The translations under genes were made by a program, and so were the position numbers. From Lepas anatifera (lineage: Eukaryota; Arthropoda; Thecostraca; Lepadidae), in NCBI GenBank assembly GCA_034440635.1, contig JAOTON010002130.1, forward strand, positions 124,001 to 188,000: a stretch of DNA of 64,000 nucleotides, written 5' to 3'. The notes below the pieces were generated by a model. The model saw nothing but the letters and a program-made list of their open reading frames with translations, did no database searches and was not told the DNA's origin. Shown here one piece after another: positions 29,740 through 42,569 of this stretch; position 1 is the stretch's first letter, and every line of letters starts with the position of its first letter.

Positions 29740-32091
29740 TTGGTGGCAAATCCAAAGGATCCTCACAACTTTGGACCACCGAAGCCGGAGACAATCAGAC
29801 ATAGTGATCCTCTAGTCGAACACTTTTCGTACTCCGACTATCGGGGTAGCCAGCCGCACCACGCTCCATACAGGCCCCAGAAATCTCCCTCCGGTCACCG
29901 GCCACCCCGTAGGACACAAGGCTACAGCGATGGTGGTAACAGGCCAGAGTCTGGTGGTAAACATGCTGAACAGGGTGGTGAGGGGTATAAACACCCTGGC
30001 GTCTACTCTCGACCGCCCCCGCCCATCACGAAGGCGCAGGTCTTCCCCTACAGGCCGCCTCACACGGAGAACTACGTCACTCACTTCTACACGAAGAGCG
30101 AAACTTCTTACGTTGAGGATAATGGCAGAGATTATGTAAGACATGATGAACCGAATGAACCGAATTCTGAATTCTGTGGTGTTAGGGGTAAAAAGAACCA
30201 AGACTGGTCACCACGCCCCCTGCCGTCAGTCAGTGACTTATTTTCGGAGGGATTCGACGTTCGAGACCAGATCGGCGATTTCCTTGAGGAGAACGATCCG
30301 TTCGACAATGTTCCTGTTTCAAAGGATGAGGATATTGAGCTGGATGAACCATTGCGCGACGACCTTAGTGAGGGTGCTGTCTTAGGTGTCAGAGGGGACC
30401 ATGGGGACAGATCCCACTATGGAGGGAGTCGTCACGGACCGGCCGGCGAGAGTGGCAGAACCACACACATCCGGTCTGGCTACTCCGACCTCAGGCACCA
30501 CTCAATCAGCCACCTTCCCTCCAGGGTGTACCTGGAACACAGACACGTGTTCCCGGGAGGGTCCCCGCAGGTGGTCCGCCGAAGACGGCAGCGTCCTCAC
30601 CATCATCGCCTTCGCCGTCAACGACGAGACACCGACTCAGCTGTGGCGGGCTCGCATGAGATGAACAGGTCCGACAGCTTCCAGCTCCGAGACTCAGCTG
30701 GTGCCACTGAGCTGAAGGGCATATTTGATTCCATCGACTACCTCCCCGACATACCCGACCCGGAGATCTTGGAGTTGGAGTACAAGGAGACGGTGAAGCC
30801 ACAGAAGCCAGAAGTGGCATACGAAGAGCAGGTCTCCTACCAAGACTACGACAGGCCAGATGAGTATGAAGATTACACGGGAGGTGGACCGTTAGAAGTG
30901 GGCGGACACCCGAGACCAGGAGCGGGGCATGATATCTACGGTTTTGGTGGGCACGGGGAAGGTGGCGGGTACGGAGGATACCCACCAGGAAGTGCTGACG
31001 GGGGCTATCCTCACACTGGTCCATATGCTCGCCCCCGTCCATCAGACTATTCCTACCCCATGACACAGTACCATGTGTCTATTCAGAGTAGCTATGGTGA
31101 ATATGGAGAGCCGTATCAGGGATATCCTCCGCCGCAGTATGGCAAGCCCAGTGCTCATTATGGATATGAGCCACCCAAGCCGTCCTACACTACCCCAACT
31201 AAGGATTCTGAACAGTTTTACGGACTTACGCCGAAGCAGCCTAGTTACAGCTCGCCCCATCAACAACACGCTCCGATGAAACCTGACTACCGACATCCTC
31301 AGGGGAACTATGGCACACCTCAGCCGTCTGAGCCACCCAGGAAAAGTAATCAAGGACGTCCCATGCGAGAGTACCAGCAGCCACCAAAAGTCAAACCACC
31401 TTCCAGACCTTCCTGCGACGCACACAAGGCGTGCACGCACCCCAAAACGTCATATGGTCTACCACAGAAGGAACACTTCGGATCATCCGAGGCTTCTTAT
31501 GAAGCGCACGGAACTGATTATCGAAACCCTCCTAATCCTGCGTACGGGCATCCCAAAAAGGAGTTTTATGAGTCACCAAAGCCGTCTAAGGACTCCGAGC
31601 ACAAGGGCTATGGCACCCCTAAGCCCTTTTACGCTGCGCCGCAGCAGGGCTATGATTTGGCTTCAATCTCAGGGTCATCTCACGACTTCCATCAGCATGG
31701 CACCGCCGTTCACCATCCCAGCGGTTCCTACGGACCTCCCAAGTCCAGCTACGGCCCGCCTGAAGTCGACCACGAACCCTCCTACCAACCTCCGCCTGGC
31801 TACGGACCCTTGAAGGCAAGCTACAGCCCCGCTCACAAGAGTCACGGCTACATACCTCCAACCCACGTCCTTGGAAAACCATACAAGCCCTACCGACCTC
31901 ATCAGAAGCCTTCTAACCACCGGCTCTATAGTCACAACGGCTACGGCTACGGCCGAACTTACCACCCGTACAAACCCCCCAGAACCGCTGCCGAAACCGG
32001 GCGGATCCCACAGGCCGTACCCCAACCAACACCCGTACAAACCTCCACCGCTGCGATATCTGCATGGAAGAAGCGGGTGGGAGGCTGTTGA
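29740..32091 (+). CDS. Secreted Gly/Tyr/Pro-rich protein, C-terminal segment
   Basis: Continuation of the gene above; real coding probably begins near 29645. An acidic/His-rich part comes first (DLFSEGFDVRDQIGDFLEEN), then a basic cluster (RRRRQRPHHHRLRRQRRD, ~residues 280-300), then IFDSIDYLPDIPDPE. A long Tyr/Gly/Pro region from about residue 380 has irregular repeats such as SYGPPKSSYGPPE, YGTPKPFYAAP and GYGYGRTYHPYKPP. Such composition is common in arthropod cuticle and other extracellular structural proteins; no R&R chitin-binding motif is seen. Near 31980 a CCCCCC run breaks the frame. With one C fewer, a frame of matching composition (KPGGSHRPYPNQHPYKPPP) runs to a stop at 32119. The listed end at 32091 is thus probably wrong. 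Confidence 0.6.
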   Translation: MVANPKDPHNFGPPKPETIRHSDPLVEHFSYSDYRGSQPHHAPYRPQKSPSGHRPPRRTQGYSDGGNRPESGGKHAEQGGEGYKHPGVYSRPPPPITKAQVFPYRPPHTENYVTHFYTKSETSYVEDNGRDYVRHDEPNEPNSEFCGVRGKKNQDWSPRPLPSVSDLFSEGFDVRDQIGDFLEENDPFDNVPVSKDEDIELDEPLRDDLSEGAVLGVRGDHGDRSHYGGSRHGPAGESGRTTHIRSGYSDLRHHSISHLPSRVYLEHRHVFPGGSPQVVRRRRQRPHHHRLRRQRRDTDSAVAGSHEMNRSDSFQLRDSAGATELKGIFDSIDYLPDIPDPEILELEYKETVKPQKPEVAYEEQVSYQDYDRPDEYEDYTGGGPLEVGGHPRPGAGHDIYGFGGHGEGGGYGGYPPGSADGGYPHTGPYARPRPSDYSYPMTQYHVSIQSSYGEYGEPYQGYPPPQYGKPSAHYGYEPPKPSYTTPTKDSEQFYGLTPKQPSYSSPHQQHAPMKPDYRHPQGNYGTPQPSEPPRKSNQGRPMREYQQPPKVKPPSRPSCDAHKACTHPKTSYGLPQKEHFGSSEASYEAHGTDYRNPPNPAYGHPKKEFYESPKPSKDSEHKGYGTPKPFYAAPQQGYDLASISGSSHDFHQHGTAVHHPSGSYGPPKSSYGPPEVDHEPSYQPPPGYGPLKASYSPAHKSHGYIPPTHVLGKPYKPYRPHQKPSNHRLYSHNGYGYGRTYHPYKPPRTAAETGRIPQAVPQPTPVQTSTAAISAWKKRVGGC

Positions 32092-32119
32092 CGAGAGGAG
32101 TAACGAAATCCACACGTGA

Positions 32120-32737
32120 CGTGCGCGATTGCAGCGCCCCTTCATCCAGGAGGCTGTCCCCGAAGACTAACGAGAATTGTACGTGACAACCGAGACGTTA
32201 GACAGCTAGGATCACTCTAGGTCCCCTAACGATAAGGTATGGGGTGTAGTTGCTTGGGGCGCGTGTTTGGTTTGCTCGTAGGCTACACTTTATTGCCATT
32301 GTGTTGAAAATCTCACGGAACGCTCGCGTGACGTGACACATGCCGGTCGCATGTTTCTGCTTATGTAGCATGTGAGTCTTCCGGGGCGTACTGTGAATAT
32401 TGTACCACGTACTGAATTGAAAGCTATACTGTAGCGAATGAGGTTCCATGTTGAAGCAAATAACTGGTTAGATTAACATAGCTAGGAGTCATCGGGGCCA
32501 AAACGGAAAACTGGCTGAGAGCTAAGGACCTTGGACTTAGATATGCACATTGTTAACGCACTCGTATACTGAAGCGATTTCAAGCACACGCCGAACAATG
32601 ATTGTCAGGATTCAAACGGTTTGAGTGCTAGGAACCAGCACTACGAAATATTTGCCGAGCTTCCGCAGTGCTGGGTGTGAGATGATCGTGTGCCAGTTCA
32701 GTGGGCTGTTTTCTCCTCCATAGCGGTGTTCAGATAC
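32120..32737. other. 3' flank of the secreted gene
   Basis: Probably 3' UTR and intergenic. I do not see a clear AATAAA close to the stop. No other gene is seen. Confidence 0.3.
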
Positions 32738-32975
32738 CGCTGTGAGACGCGGTCGGTGTAAGAAGGCTGGCGCCACTGTGAGACGCGGTCGGTGTAAGAA
32801 GGCTGGCACCACTGTGGCGCGGTCGGTGTAGAGGCTGGCACCACTGTGAGACGCGGTCGGTTAGGAGGCTGGCACCATTGTGAGCGCGGTCGGTGTAAAG
32901 GCTGGCACCATTGTGTGACGCGGTCGGTGTAGAGGCTGGCACCATTGTGTGACGCGGTCGGTTAAGGAGGCTGAA
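32738..32975. repeat. Minisatellite, ~33-36 bp GTGAGACGCGGTCGGTGTAA unit
   Basis: Six to seven copies of GTG(A/T)G(A)CGCGGTCGGTGTA..GGCTGGCACCA with small length differences. The minus-strand open frames through it are repeat artefacts. Confidence 0.85.
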
Positions 32976-34884
32976 CAGACAGCCGTAATGTTTCATACGA
33001 GAACTGCACTCAATATATTGTTATTGACGTTTCCTGAGTCGTCTGTCAGAGCCGCGTGACGAAATCCATGGAGCGAAGCGGATTGAGATTTCTTGAGAGG
33101 TTCTATTCCGGCCGCTTCGCGGATCTGAGAATTGATGCCAAAGTTTCGCAATTTTGTAAGGTGATAGCCTTCCTATGCCAGACACCCAGACTAAAACCCT
33201 GAATCTAAATCCAAAATAGTTTTAGAGAAATTTCCCAACAAACATTTCATATTTTGTATTTTTCTCATGTTTACTTCTTAGCTACGAACTTGAAATTTTG
33301 TCTCCTTTTGAATAGTCAACAGGGACCAACGATGAAAAAATTCGAGCTTGTCCGACAGTTGGGGAGAGGATGGTAAGACGGGCATGGTAGATAAGAAGGG
33401 CACAGGCTCTGTGGACCAAACCAGCAATGGTATAGATATCCCATTACTTGCATAAGCGTGTGTTTGGGTGCCTGATCATGAGCCAACAAAACGAATTCCT
33501 AACCTTTATTGTTTTTCCAAAATTTTGGAAAAACAATATTGATGGATCAATCTACCATTGTCAGTAGTTTTGTTTGTAGCGGTCTGTCAGTGTCTGGTCA
33601 TATTCTGAAAGCCAAATATGCAAAATTTGTCAGGGGAGAGCGTTAACATGCATTAGGTGATTGAAGTTTTATATCACCCTTGTATGATGATCGCCAACTA
33701 TGAAATTTTCCAACTATGAAGTTTGTTGTAACTATGTGGTGAGAGGTGCTTCATTGTTAACACTCGGTCACAATAAAATGTAGGACATTCTCCAGTTGAG
33801 AGAACTGATGGCCTTCAGCTGCCTTTATGTTGAGACTCTGGTAAAGTTCAGTAAAGCGCTGGATATTGGTGGATATTGTGTGGAGTATAACACTGTTGAG
33901 TGTATGATATAATTGATAGCTAAGGTGTTCTTTGTTTAAATAGCGGAAATACTGTTATCTCACACGTCCCTGCGCATGCTTTTGCCAAAAACCAGGCCGG
34001 ACATCTCTCAAGGGGTCAGTGTCTATATTCATGTATATATTCCGTACTAACGCCCGACGATCATGGCAGGTGCATTCGTGGACTGCTGACTGATGTGCTG
34101 CCGCTGTCTGCTGGTGATCCGCGTCGTGGCTGGGCCTGCCGGCCGCGTGGCCTCGCCGACTCCAGCACAGCAGCGTCTCTCGGGGCCGCGCGGCTTGGTG
34201 GAGCGGGGCCGCGCTGCGGGTCGCCGGTGGTAGCAGGTATTTACTTTGATCCTTTGGTAGTGCGAACCTTTTTAGTAACTGAAACCTTAGGATATGCATT
34301 CCAAAAATTCGTTGAGGGTACACTATGATCTATACATGCATTGGTATGAACGACACAGCCCTCCTGTGGAGCGCAGTGGCGGCGGCAGCGGCAGCTTGTC
34401 TTTGTTTTGTTTTTCCCCAATGCTCTCTGGTTTTGGAAGCACCGACTTCTGTACTGCTAGAACGGATCACGTTATTGTGGCTTTTGACTTTATGAGTTGT
34501 GATAATGCTCAAATATTCGTTTTGTCGTGAGCCCTCAAGCTATTTAGTTACCTCATTTTGTTTCTTTTTCGCGTCATGCTTTGTTTTTTGCGTCCGGGCC
34601 CGGTCTCTAGCGCCTGTGGAGATAGATGGCGGTAGGCTGGTACGCATACTTGGTTGTGACAGATGGGCAGCATCCGTGTGCCAGGTTAGTTATAGGTGGC
34701 GCTCGTCTAGTGACTGCAGGGAGCCCTGTGTCCAACACATCTAACACGCATCACACATCAAACACATTACATCATAATTCAGCTTGCGCAAACATTTCGA
34801 CAGCACTACAAGCAGCAGTACAAAAGACACAACTTGTTACTTCAACCTTCGAGTACATTCCGGACTGGATTTTACAGAGTTAAA
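32976..34884. other. Unassigned; probable upstream part of the L1/Tx1-like element
   Basis: GGGGAGAGGATGGTAAGACG at 33361-33380 is the inverse of a motif at 39619-39647, so an inverted-end element could bracket the whole retrotransposon. GC-rich DNA at 34090-34230 and the stretch to 34884 may be retrotransposon 5' UTR. No ORF1 is recognised. Confidence 0.3.
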
Positions 34885-37800
34885 AATGTCTGAATTGCGA
34901 TTCATGACTATGAATTGTAGAGGGCTTGCCTCACAACAAAAAAGACGAGATGTTGTCGATTTTTTAAAAAGTCTTCTTACGACGTAATCTTTTTACAGGA
35001 TACTCACCTCACAAAACGATCAGTGCCGTACTTTGATCTTTTATGGAAAGGAAAATGTTATCATGCATGCAAGTCGAGCTTGAGTCGAGGTACTTCAATC
35101 CTTATCAAACATACATTGCCTCACGACATTTTATCGGAGACTGAAGGTACGAATGGTAACTTTAAGGCCATAAATTGTCAAATACGTGGAAACGTGTACT
35201 CCTTCATTAGTGTTTATGGACCAAATGAAGATAATCCGGATTTTATGACGAATTGGAAGGATGCATGGAATCAATGGTACCTGAAAACCTAGTGATTGCT
35301 GGAGACTGGAATTTTGTTATGGACCTTCAGAGAGATTCGAATTATTTCCGAGAAGGTAATATAAATGCAAAACGCCGTTTCCTTCAAGTCATCGAGAGAT
35401 ATAATCTGATTGATGTATGGCGTAATAGACACCCGTGTGAATATCAGTTCACTTGGCGTAAACCCAATCCCTTAAAATTTGGTCGACTGGACATGGTATT
35501 TACCAACAACGAACTGGCTAGACACATTGACCATTGTGAAATTGTTCCCGCATATAGAACTGATCACAGTAGCGTTACGTGGTCTATCAAGGAGCCAAAT
35601 CTCGAAAGGGGCCCAGGACTTTGGAAGTTTAATGAAAGCCTCCTTGACGACCCTCAATACATAACATGTATTAAAGACTGCATAAATGAGCAAGTTAGCC
35701 AGTACGCACTTCCTATATATACAAACGAATTCCGATCGAACCCATTACATTTTTCTCAACTAGAATTTAGTATTGATATCAATCTTTTCTATGAAACTCT
35801 ACTGATGATGATTAGGGGCCAAACAGTACAATATTCGAAGCGCAAAGCGCGGAGACAACGTAATGAAGAAACGAAAATTATGCAGGAAATTGAACGGTTA
35901 GAAAAGTTAGTTCCAAATGAATCTCCCGAAATTTACAACCATTTAGCAAGAGCAAAATACAGGCTGGAGGAAATACGAGCACCGAGAATTCAAGGCTTTA
36001 TTACTCGATCCAGGGTAGCATGGCACGAAGAGGGGGAGAAGTGCTCGAAGTATTTTCTCAATCTTGAAAAAGAAACTCGATACGAAAATCAATAAATTGT
36101 TTAAAGAAGGAGACCAGCTTATCACTAATAATCGACTAATTTTAGAGGAGTTTACTAAGCATTTTTCAAAAAAATACAAAGAAACCCACAATCTGTTAGA
36201 GGCCTCGGGTTTTCTACAAAATACAATTGAGAATAGATTAAGCCACCCTCAGCAAATAGAACTAGATAAGCCAGTCACTCTCATCGAGCTTACGCAGGCG
36301 TTGAACAGCATGAAAAAGGGCGTTCTCCAGGTGCTAATGGCTTTACAGCACCATTCTTTAAACAGTTCTGGACCTTCCTTGGTCCTTTCCTGTTAAGAGT
36401 CCTCAACAACAACATAATGCAAGAGCATATGTGTAATTCATTTCGGGAAGGAATTGTTACTCTCATTCCAAAATCGGGTCAGGCAGAACATTCCCTGAAG
36501 GCATTTGAGGCATATCCCTTTTGAACACAGATTTCAAAATTATTTCTACTGTCATTGCTAGCAGGCTTAAAAGCGTAATGGACACTCTTATCTCTCCGAG
36601 TCAGTCAGCATACATTAAAGGCCGATACCTAGGAGAAAATACGCGGCTGGTTTATGATGTCATTGATTACCTCAACCAGGAGGAGCAATCTGGCCTCATT
36701 CTTGCAGCCGATTTTGAGGCGGCGTTCGAGTCCGTTTCTTGGAGCTTCTTGAAAAAGGCTTTAGTATCCTATAACTTTGGACCGCAATTTAGATCACTTA
36801 TTAACTTATTATACCTTAATTCAGGAAATTTTTCTAGAGTATTGCTGAATGGATTTCTAGGGGATAAAATATTTTTAAGTCAAGGTATTAGGCAGGGCGA
36901 CCCAGCCAGCGGATATTTGTTCAACTTGGTAGTGGAACCTCTTGCTTCTCAGCTGAAAATGTCAACGCAATTCAGTGGAATCCAGATTGGAATCCGCAAC
37001 GAATACGTTACCGAGATTCGCGTCCCCAATACGCTGATGATCTGATCACGTTTGTCAAAGCCGACGAGAACTCTTTGACAGCAGTTATCACGGAACTGAC
37101 AAGGTTCTCACACTTTTCGAACCTCAGACTAAACGTAAGCAAAACGAAGTGCCTACCAATCGGACCAATAAATGCAACACTGTGCAATAATACATTAGGC
37201 ATCACCTTCGTGGACGAATTAAAGGTTCTGGGTATTAAGTTCAATAAAACAAATGATTCAATAACTGAACATAACCTAAAAGAGAAAGTTGAGTCCATTC
37301 GTCACGAGATCACACAGTGGAGGAGACGAAATTTAACATTGATGGGTAAAGTAACTGTAATTAAATCATTGTTGATGTCTAAACTGGTACATGTTTTTAT
37401 ATCATTACCAACTCCTTCCCCAAGCATGATTCAGCGACTCAACAAAATTTTTCATGATTTTCTTTGGAACAATAGAAGCGATCCAGTAAAACGTGCCAAA
37501 TTATCACAAAGAACAATGCATGATGGCCTACACGTCACAGACTTGCCCTCATTCATTAAAAGCTTAAAAGTCGGGTGGGTAAAACGCTTATATACCTCGG
37601 AACAGACATGGACGCTTCTCATTCGACGTAATTTGCCACCAGTGCAACAACTGCTTACCTACGGCGACATAAAGTTAAGAAAAGTTGTTAAGACAATTCA
37701 AAATCCATTTTGGTTGAACGTTTTAGAATCATGGGCAGAGTTCATTCAACTTTACAAACCTCCAGATGAGGATGTTCTCACCAGTAAACTATGGTTTTCT

Positions 37801-38690
37801 AATTTTACAAGTTTAAAACCACGATTGTGAAGGATTGGGATGCTAAGGGTCTTCGATTCATCGGCGATCTCGTAAATACTGATGCTGCAAGGCCTTTCAC
37901 ATGCCGAGCTGCAACGTATTTATGATATACCAATGACTTTTCTGTGTTACCAGTCATTGATTCGCGGACTACCTAGAAATGTACAAAACTGTGCGAATAG
38001 TCTGAAATTCCCCAGCCAACGTTGCCATATCAGATTGCGCTTATTAGCAAAAATACAAACACGAAAAAATAGCCTACCGAGAATTTATTACCGATTTAAG
38101 AAAAAATATGAGCATTCCCAACAACTATGGATAAATCGATGGAGACAAGATGGCATAGAATCACCCTATGTTGGGAGTATGTTTGCCATATGTTTAACAA
38201 CGAAGAGTACGTATTTGCAATCGTTTCATTTCAAAGTAATGTCACGGATAACAGCTACAAATAGATACCTTCACTCTATAGGCAGAGCTGAATCTGCGTT
38301 ATGCACCTTCTGTTGCGAATCCATTGAAACTATAGAGCACCTGTTTTGGTCATGCCTAAAGACCCAAATCTATATTAGAAATATTCAAAATCAGCTACGC
38401 GAGCAGTACAGTGTTATCTACCTTTTTAGAAGCCAGACTGGTTTCTTCCTCGCTTGAAAGCGGTAAACAAATTGATATTCTTATAGTAACGGTAGCCAAG
38501 TTGGTCATATTCAAAGCCCGTTTAACTAAACGACAACCAGCAGTGGCACATTTTATGCAGTATTTACGGTTAGAAGCCGAAAAAGAGGTAAAAGTTGCGA
38601 GGAAGAAGGATAGAATCGGGAATTTTTACGAAAAATGGGGGAGAGATGGGAAGATTGGCCCTCCACCAGTCATAGCTCTCTGATGGCCGC
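34885..38690 (+). pseudogene. L1/Tx1-like non-LTR retrotransposon ORF2, multiply frameshifted
   Basis: Endonuclease pieces: MSELRFMTMNCRGLASQQKR (34886), VYSFISVYGPN, then NLVIAGDWNFVMD, GRLDMVFTN and RTDHSSV. RT pieces: QSAYIKGRYLGENTRLVYDV, motif A LAADFEAAFESVSW, motif B LSQGIRQGDPASGYLF and motif C QYADDLITFV (in a frame shifted near 37025). Downstream are KDWDAKGLRFIGDL and a terminal CTFCCESIETIEHLFWSC cluster. The KGR..GEN motif and the C-terminal C-x2-C...H..W.C are typical of the L1/Tx1 groups. Frame breaks lie near 34985, 35282, 36080, 36320, 37025 and 37830, so the copy is long dead. No ORF1 is seen upstream, so it is ORF2-only or 5'-truncated. Confidence 0.88.
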
Positions 38691-40770
38691 AAAATATCAC
38701 TTGAAATTGAAAATAGCGTCCGGAGTGTACTTTGTCTTTGCATTGTTGGAATGTAACTCACAAAGTGCATGCTGTCACATACATATACTCATTACACAAG
38801 TACACAATTGCACACAAGCTGAAGCAATACGCGCATGCACGCACACACTCACCATACTCACCCAGACACACGTCACACTCCCAGTCCTGCACATAGTCCA
38901 TACCCATAGTCACTCGTTCTTACCCATACCAACAACCAAACACACAAAATGTCACTATCCAAATCACAGGCTCTCTCGCTCCTACGTAAGACGCGTGTAG
39001 CGATTCACTCAGGTGAAGTAAAGGAGAGATGCTGACGTAGCGCTGGAAGAGTGTTTTTGAGATGAAACTTTGTATGGAAAATATACATGAAAAAAACTAT
39101 GAAATTTTCCAGAATACTGATATGGGACAAGACGGGTACGAAAGAAAATATTATAGTACCATAAAGTATATAATATTTATCGCTGCTGTTTTTACATGAT
39201 CAAAAGGAATCAGTCCCAGAAGGCCCTGCAAACCGGATTAGGAGCTGTAAATTATTGATTGTTTGAACTCAATGAAAAAATTATCATTTTATGGAATTTC
39301 CGCAAAATAATTCTCTGCAGGCTGTGTTATCGAAACAATGCTTTGGAAAATATTTCAGGCCTCATTTTTGCTCCATATGGTATGGTTTCTATAAGAAATT
39401 CTAGCATAAGATGAACTATTTTCAAAAGCCCGTCTTAGCCCACCTGTTGGGGTAAGACGGAATTTTGCAGCATTCTACGGCAAACGTTACTGCTCAAAGG
39501 AATAAGCATGGATCCTAGTATGCTTAAGCGCAGGGACAAATAAGTGTTTGCTGAAGCTACAAGCGAAATCTCATCACCGTCATGTGAAAAGTGAGTGAGA
39601 CACACAGTCTCAAACACAACTATGCCCGTCTTACCACCCTCTCCCCTATTTGTTCCACGAAAATACGGTGTTCCTGATGCAAGCAATCTGATGGTATTTC
39701 TTATGCAAGCAAAAAAGCTACTAATAATTGACGGCCGAATTTTAAGCTAGAAAAATCAAGGCGCGGTTCAGGTAGCTTGAAGACAGCCACCTGGTGGTAG
39801 CTAGGTCAATTTTCTTGTGCTTAGGTATAACGTTCAGTGAAAAAAGTAACATTTTGACCTAGTTTTCCTGTTCTGCCTGGGGACTGCATTTCTGCTCATT
39901 TCATTTAAATCTTAATTTTAGGATCTAGTTGACCGATTTGCCTTTCCATTTCAGATACTGATTGAACATTGGTTCTACCTGATGATATTTCGAGATGGAA
40001 ATTGTGATATTGGGATTCTTTGGCTTATAAGTGTAAATAGAATTTTAGTAAAAACATTATTTGTAGTTTTTCGGTTCCGAGCAAATGTCACTCACAAGCT
40101 AAGATTGACATGGCTAGATAGGGAAGCTAATTGCGGTCATTTCACTTGATTATACTTCCCACTTATCTCTAATGGCTTTCGAGAAATTCGTCCAAAAACG
40201 TATTTCAAGGTGCTAAGTTTCTCGGAATGTTTGCTTCTCACCATGGTTGCATGTACTTAAAATAAATGGAAGTGAATGCAGCTTCGCATCAAGCTAGCCT
40301 AGAGTTCTGGGTCACCAACACAAGTAAATCCAGGCCGACGTAATGTTTGGTTCGTCTTCTAAAAGCAGCTGTGTGCCGTGCCTTTTCTGTACGAATGTCG
40401 GGACCTGTTCTGGACCCGGTGCCGGGGCCACGGCATCGTTGGCTGAGTTTTGCCGGTGAAAGAAATGACATATAATGACGGCTTCAGAGTAATATCCGGA
40501 GTGAAGAGTTCATCACAATTCCTGAGAGGGTTTAACGGAGCCAGGGCACAGATCCAATATTGCGTTATAGACTGGTGGAGACATTAAAAGTTGCCCTGCC
40601 CTTCAATAAATGAGCGCAGATTAAACTGTCACGCTAGGAGGCTTAACACACGAAGGAGACGCCCACGTAGAGGGTCATCTTTAAGTGGGCCAGGGAGTAT
40701 AGCCTGACCAAAGAGAGTGCTAAAGTGCTGGATATTCTGGTTAGGCTCTATCTGCTGTGTTTATTCAAGC
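38691..40770. other. Unassigned, with a CA-rich tract
   Basis: 38770-38950 is rich in CACA/CATA runs. 39430-39470 has TTGGGGTAAGACGG and 39619-39647 has GTCTTACCACCCTCTCCCC, echoing the GGGGTAAGACG ends of the TA MITE at 14543. No gene is recognised. Confidence 0.3.
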
Positions 40771-40990
40771 TGCCGCCCCGGTGGCTCAGTTGGTATAGCG
40801 TTGAGTTCCGGCCCGCTGCTCAGAAGCATGCAGTGCCAGTGCAGTTGAGGCTTGGGATCGGTTCCCCTGATACGCTCCGGCGCTCAATGTTTACCTAACG
40901 TAGATCGGCTGGCAACTGACTGGTGATAGGGTGACCTGAGCGGGGCGGCCGTCCCTGTGCTTTGTGGTACGTTAACCTTTGGCTTCTAAA
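40771..40990 (+). mobile_element. tRNA-derived SINE (diverged)
   Basis: GGTGGCTCAGTTGGTATAGCG matches a pol III A box. A weaker B-box-like GGGATCGGTTCCCC follows at about 40855. The 3' part ends GTGGTACGTTAACC, resembling the CGTCGTTAAACCCC tail of the SINEs at 43601 and 44552. It is a SINE rather than a tRNA gene because the spacing and stems are not cloverleaf-like. Confidence 0.55.
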
Positions 40991-41019
40991 TTAACCCTTC
41001 ATTGTAGGAGTTGCTCCTT

Positions 41020-41159
41020 CTGGCGGTAGGGTCGGGGACTCCGTGACAAGTCCCTCGAGGACTTCAGTGAGACTCCACCGGCCGTTCTGCTGGCGGTAGG
41101 GTCGGGGACTCCGTGACAAGTCCCTCGAGGACTTCAGTGAGACTCCACCGGCCGTTCTG
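41020..41159. repeat. Perfect 70-bp tandem duplication
   Basis: CTGGCGGTAGGGTCGGGGAC to GGCCGTTCTG occurs twice in a row with no differences seen, so it is recent. It follows the SINE directly. Confidence 0.85.
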
Positions 41160-42500
41160 GGAACAGCTTGGGCAAAATTTGTTTGAGAAAAAACTCTTCT
41201 ACGACATGGATGTGAATATTACATGGTGTATGTCACATCCTTACCAGTGTCCGGAACCTGAGGACCACGCCAAAGAAGGTCGGAGAGGCTGCCATATACA
41301 TGAGAGCCGGAACCTAGTACCTTCATCCTGAATATGTTTCCTCTTTTCTGTTAGCCAGCACTGATGTAAGGGACAAAACTTTTTAAGGAGTAGGTCCTGA
41401 AACTAAGGGGGAGGGGGGAATTTATGATGTAGACTTGGGTTGTCGGCCCATAACCACACCCAAAGTGAACCTGGTGAAGGTTTCTGCCCGCACTCTCACG
41501 GCCACTGCTGGTGGCGAAACGGTGGCCTATTCCGTCAAAGGCTAATCATCTGAAAACCAGGCCAAGTTCAGGAACCAAGTCTCACCTGCCTGGTCTCCAG
41601 AATAGAAATGCAGGTTCTCGCGGATAGACCATTTATTCCACCGCTTTCATGACATACGCTTTCAACGGAGCATTGCGAGAACCCAGGGACAGAAGCAGCC
41701 ACTGCAATCTGGGCTAGAGGCTTGAGATGTGCGCATTAGAGCGGTGATGCATCGCAGATAAGTATCTTTACATTGTAGAAGCACGTTTTTCGAACTTCTT
41801 ATATTCTTATTCGTCAGGTGGGTTATTGGCCCGCAATCAACCCGGTAAATATACGTCCTCATGAGAGTGCAAATTCTACTGCAAACAACGCGTTCAGTTT
41901 TAAAACTTGAAGTATGCGAACCTAACTCATTGAGATATAGTGTTGGTAAAACCCGGCCGGTACCCAACCATTTGTATTTGATCAATTGTCACAAGTAATT
42001 AACTGCCAACCTCATATCACGACTAAATGGAAATGTGCTCCCCTCGAATGTAGCGAGCCGGCACCTCGCTGCGGTTTGATGGGCAGCCTCCCTCCGATGG
42101 CCCACATCGCTGCCCCACATCGACCCGCGACCCGCCCCACCCCACCTTACCTGACGCCGCCCCTGCTATGCAGGGTGAGCCGGGGACTGCTGAAACTAAT
42201 GCTGGATATTTCCATTCCCATCCACTTTTATGATCTGGTGGAATGATCGTGTGTGAATCTGAATGCGGCAATTTCAGCCCGGATGCACAGATATATCAAT
42301 GAACCTCAACTTAAAACTGGATTTGTACTACAGGAGTGCTCAAATAGAAAAATGTTTCCGGACAAATCCACTTTAAAATGAATTTTACATAGGAATAAAT
42401 TTGAGCCGAAGATAAAAAACATCTTTGATTTCTCGCCGTGCACTAGAACACAGTAGTTAGAAAGTACGCCACTCTATCTCAGCATCGAACCCAGGCCCCC
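41160..42500. other. Unassigned stretch
   Basis: No gene, repeat or element end that I can support. Open frames are short and of unremarkable composition. Confidence 0.3.
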
Positions 42501-42569
42501 TGCGTAGATTGCCCTTCCTTTATCCCCCGGCTTCCTCGACCCGCGGGCACGACAGCGTAGAGGAGGGCC

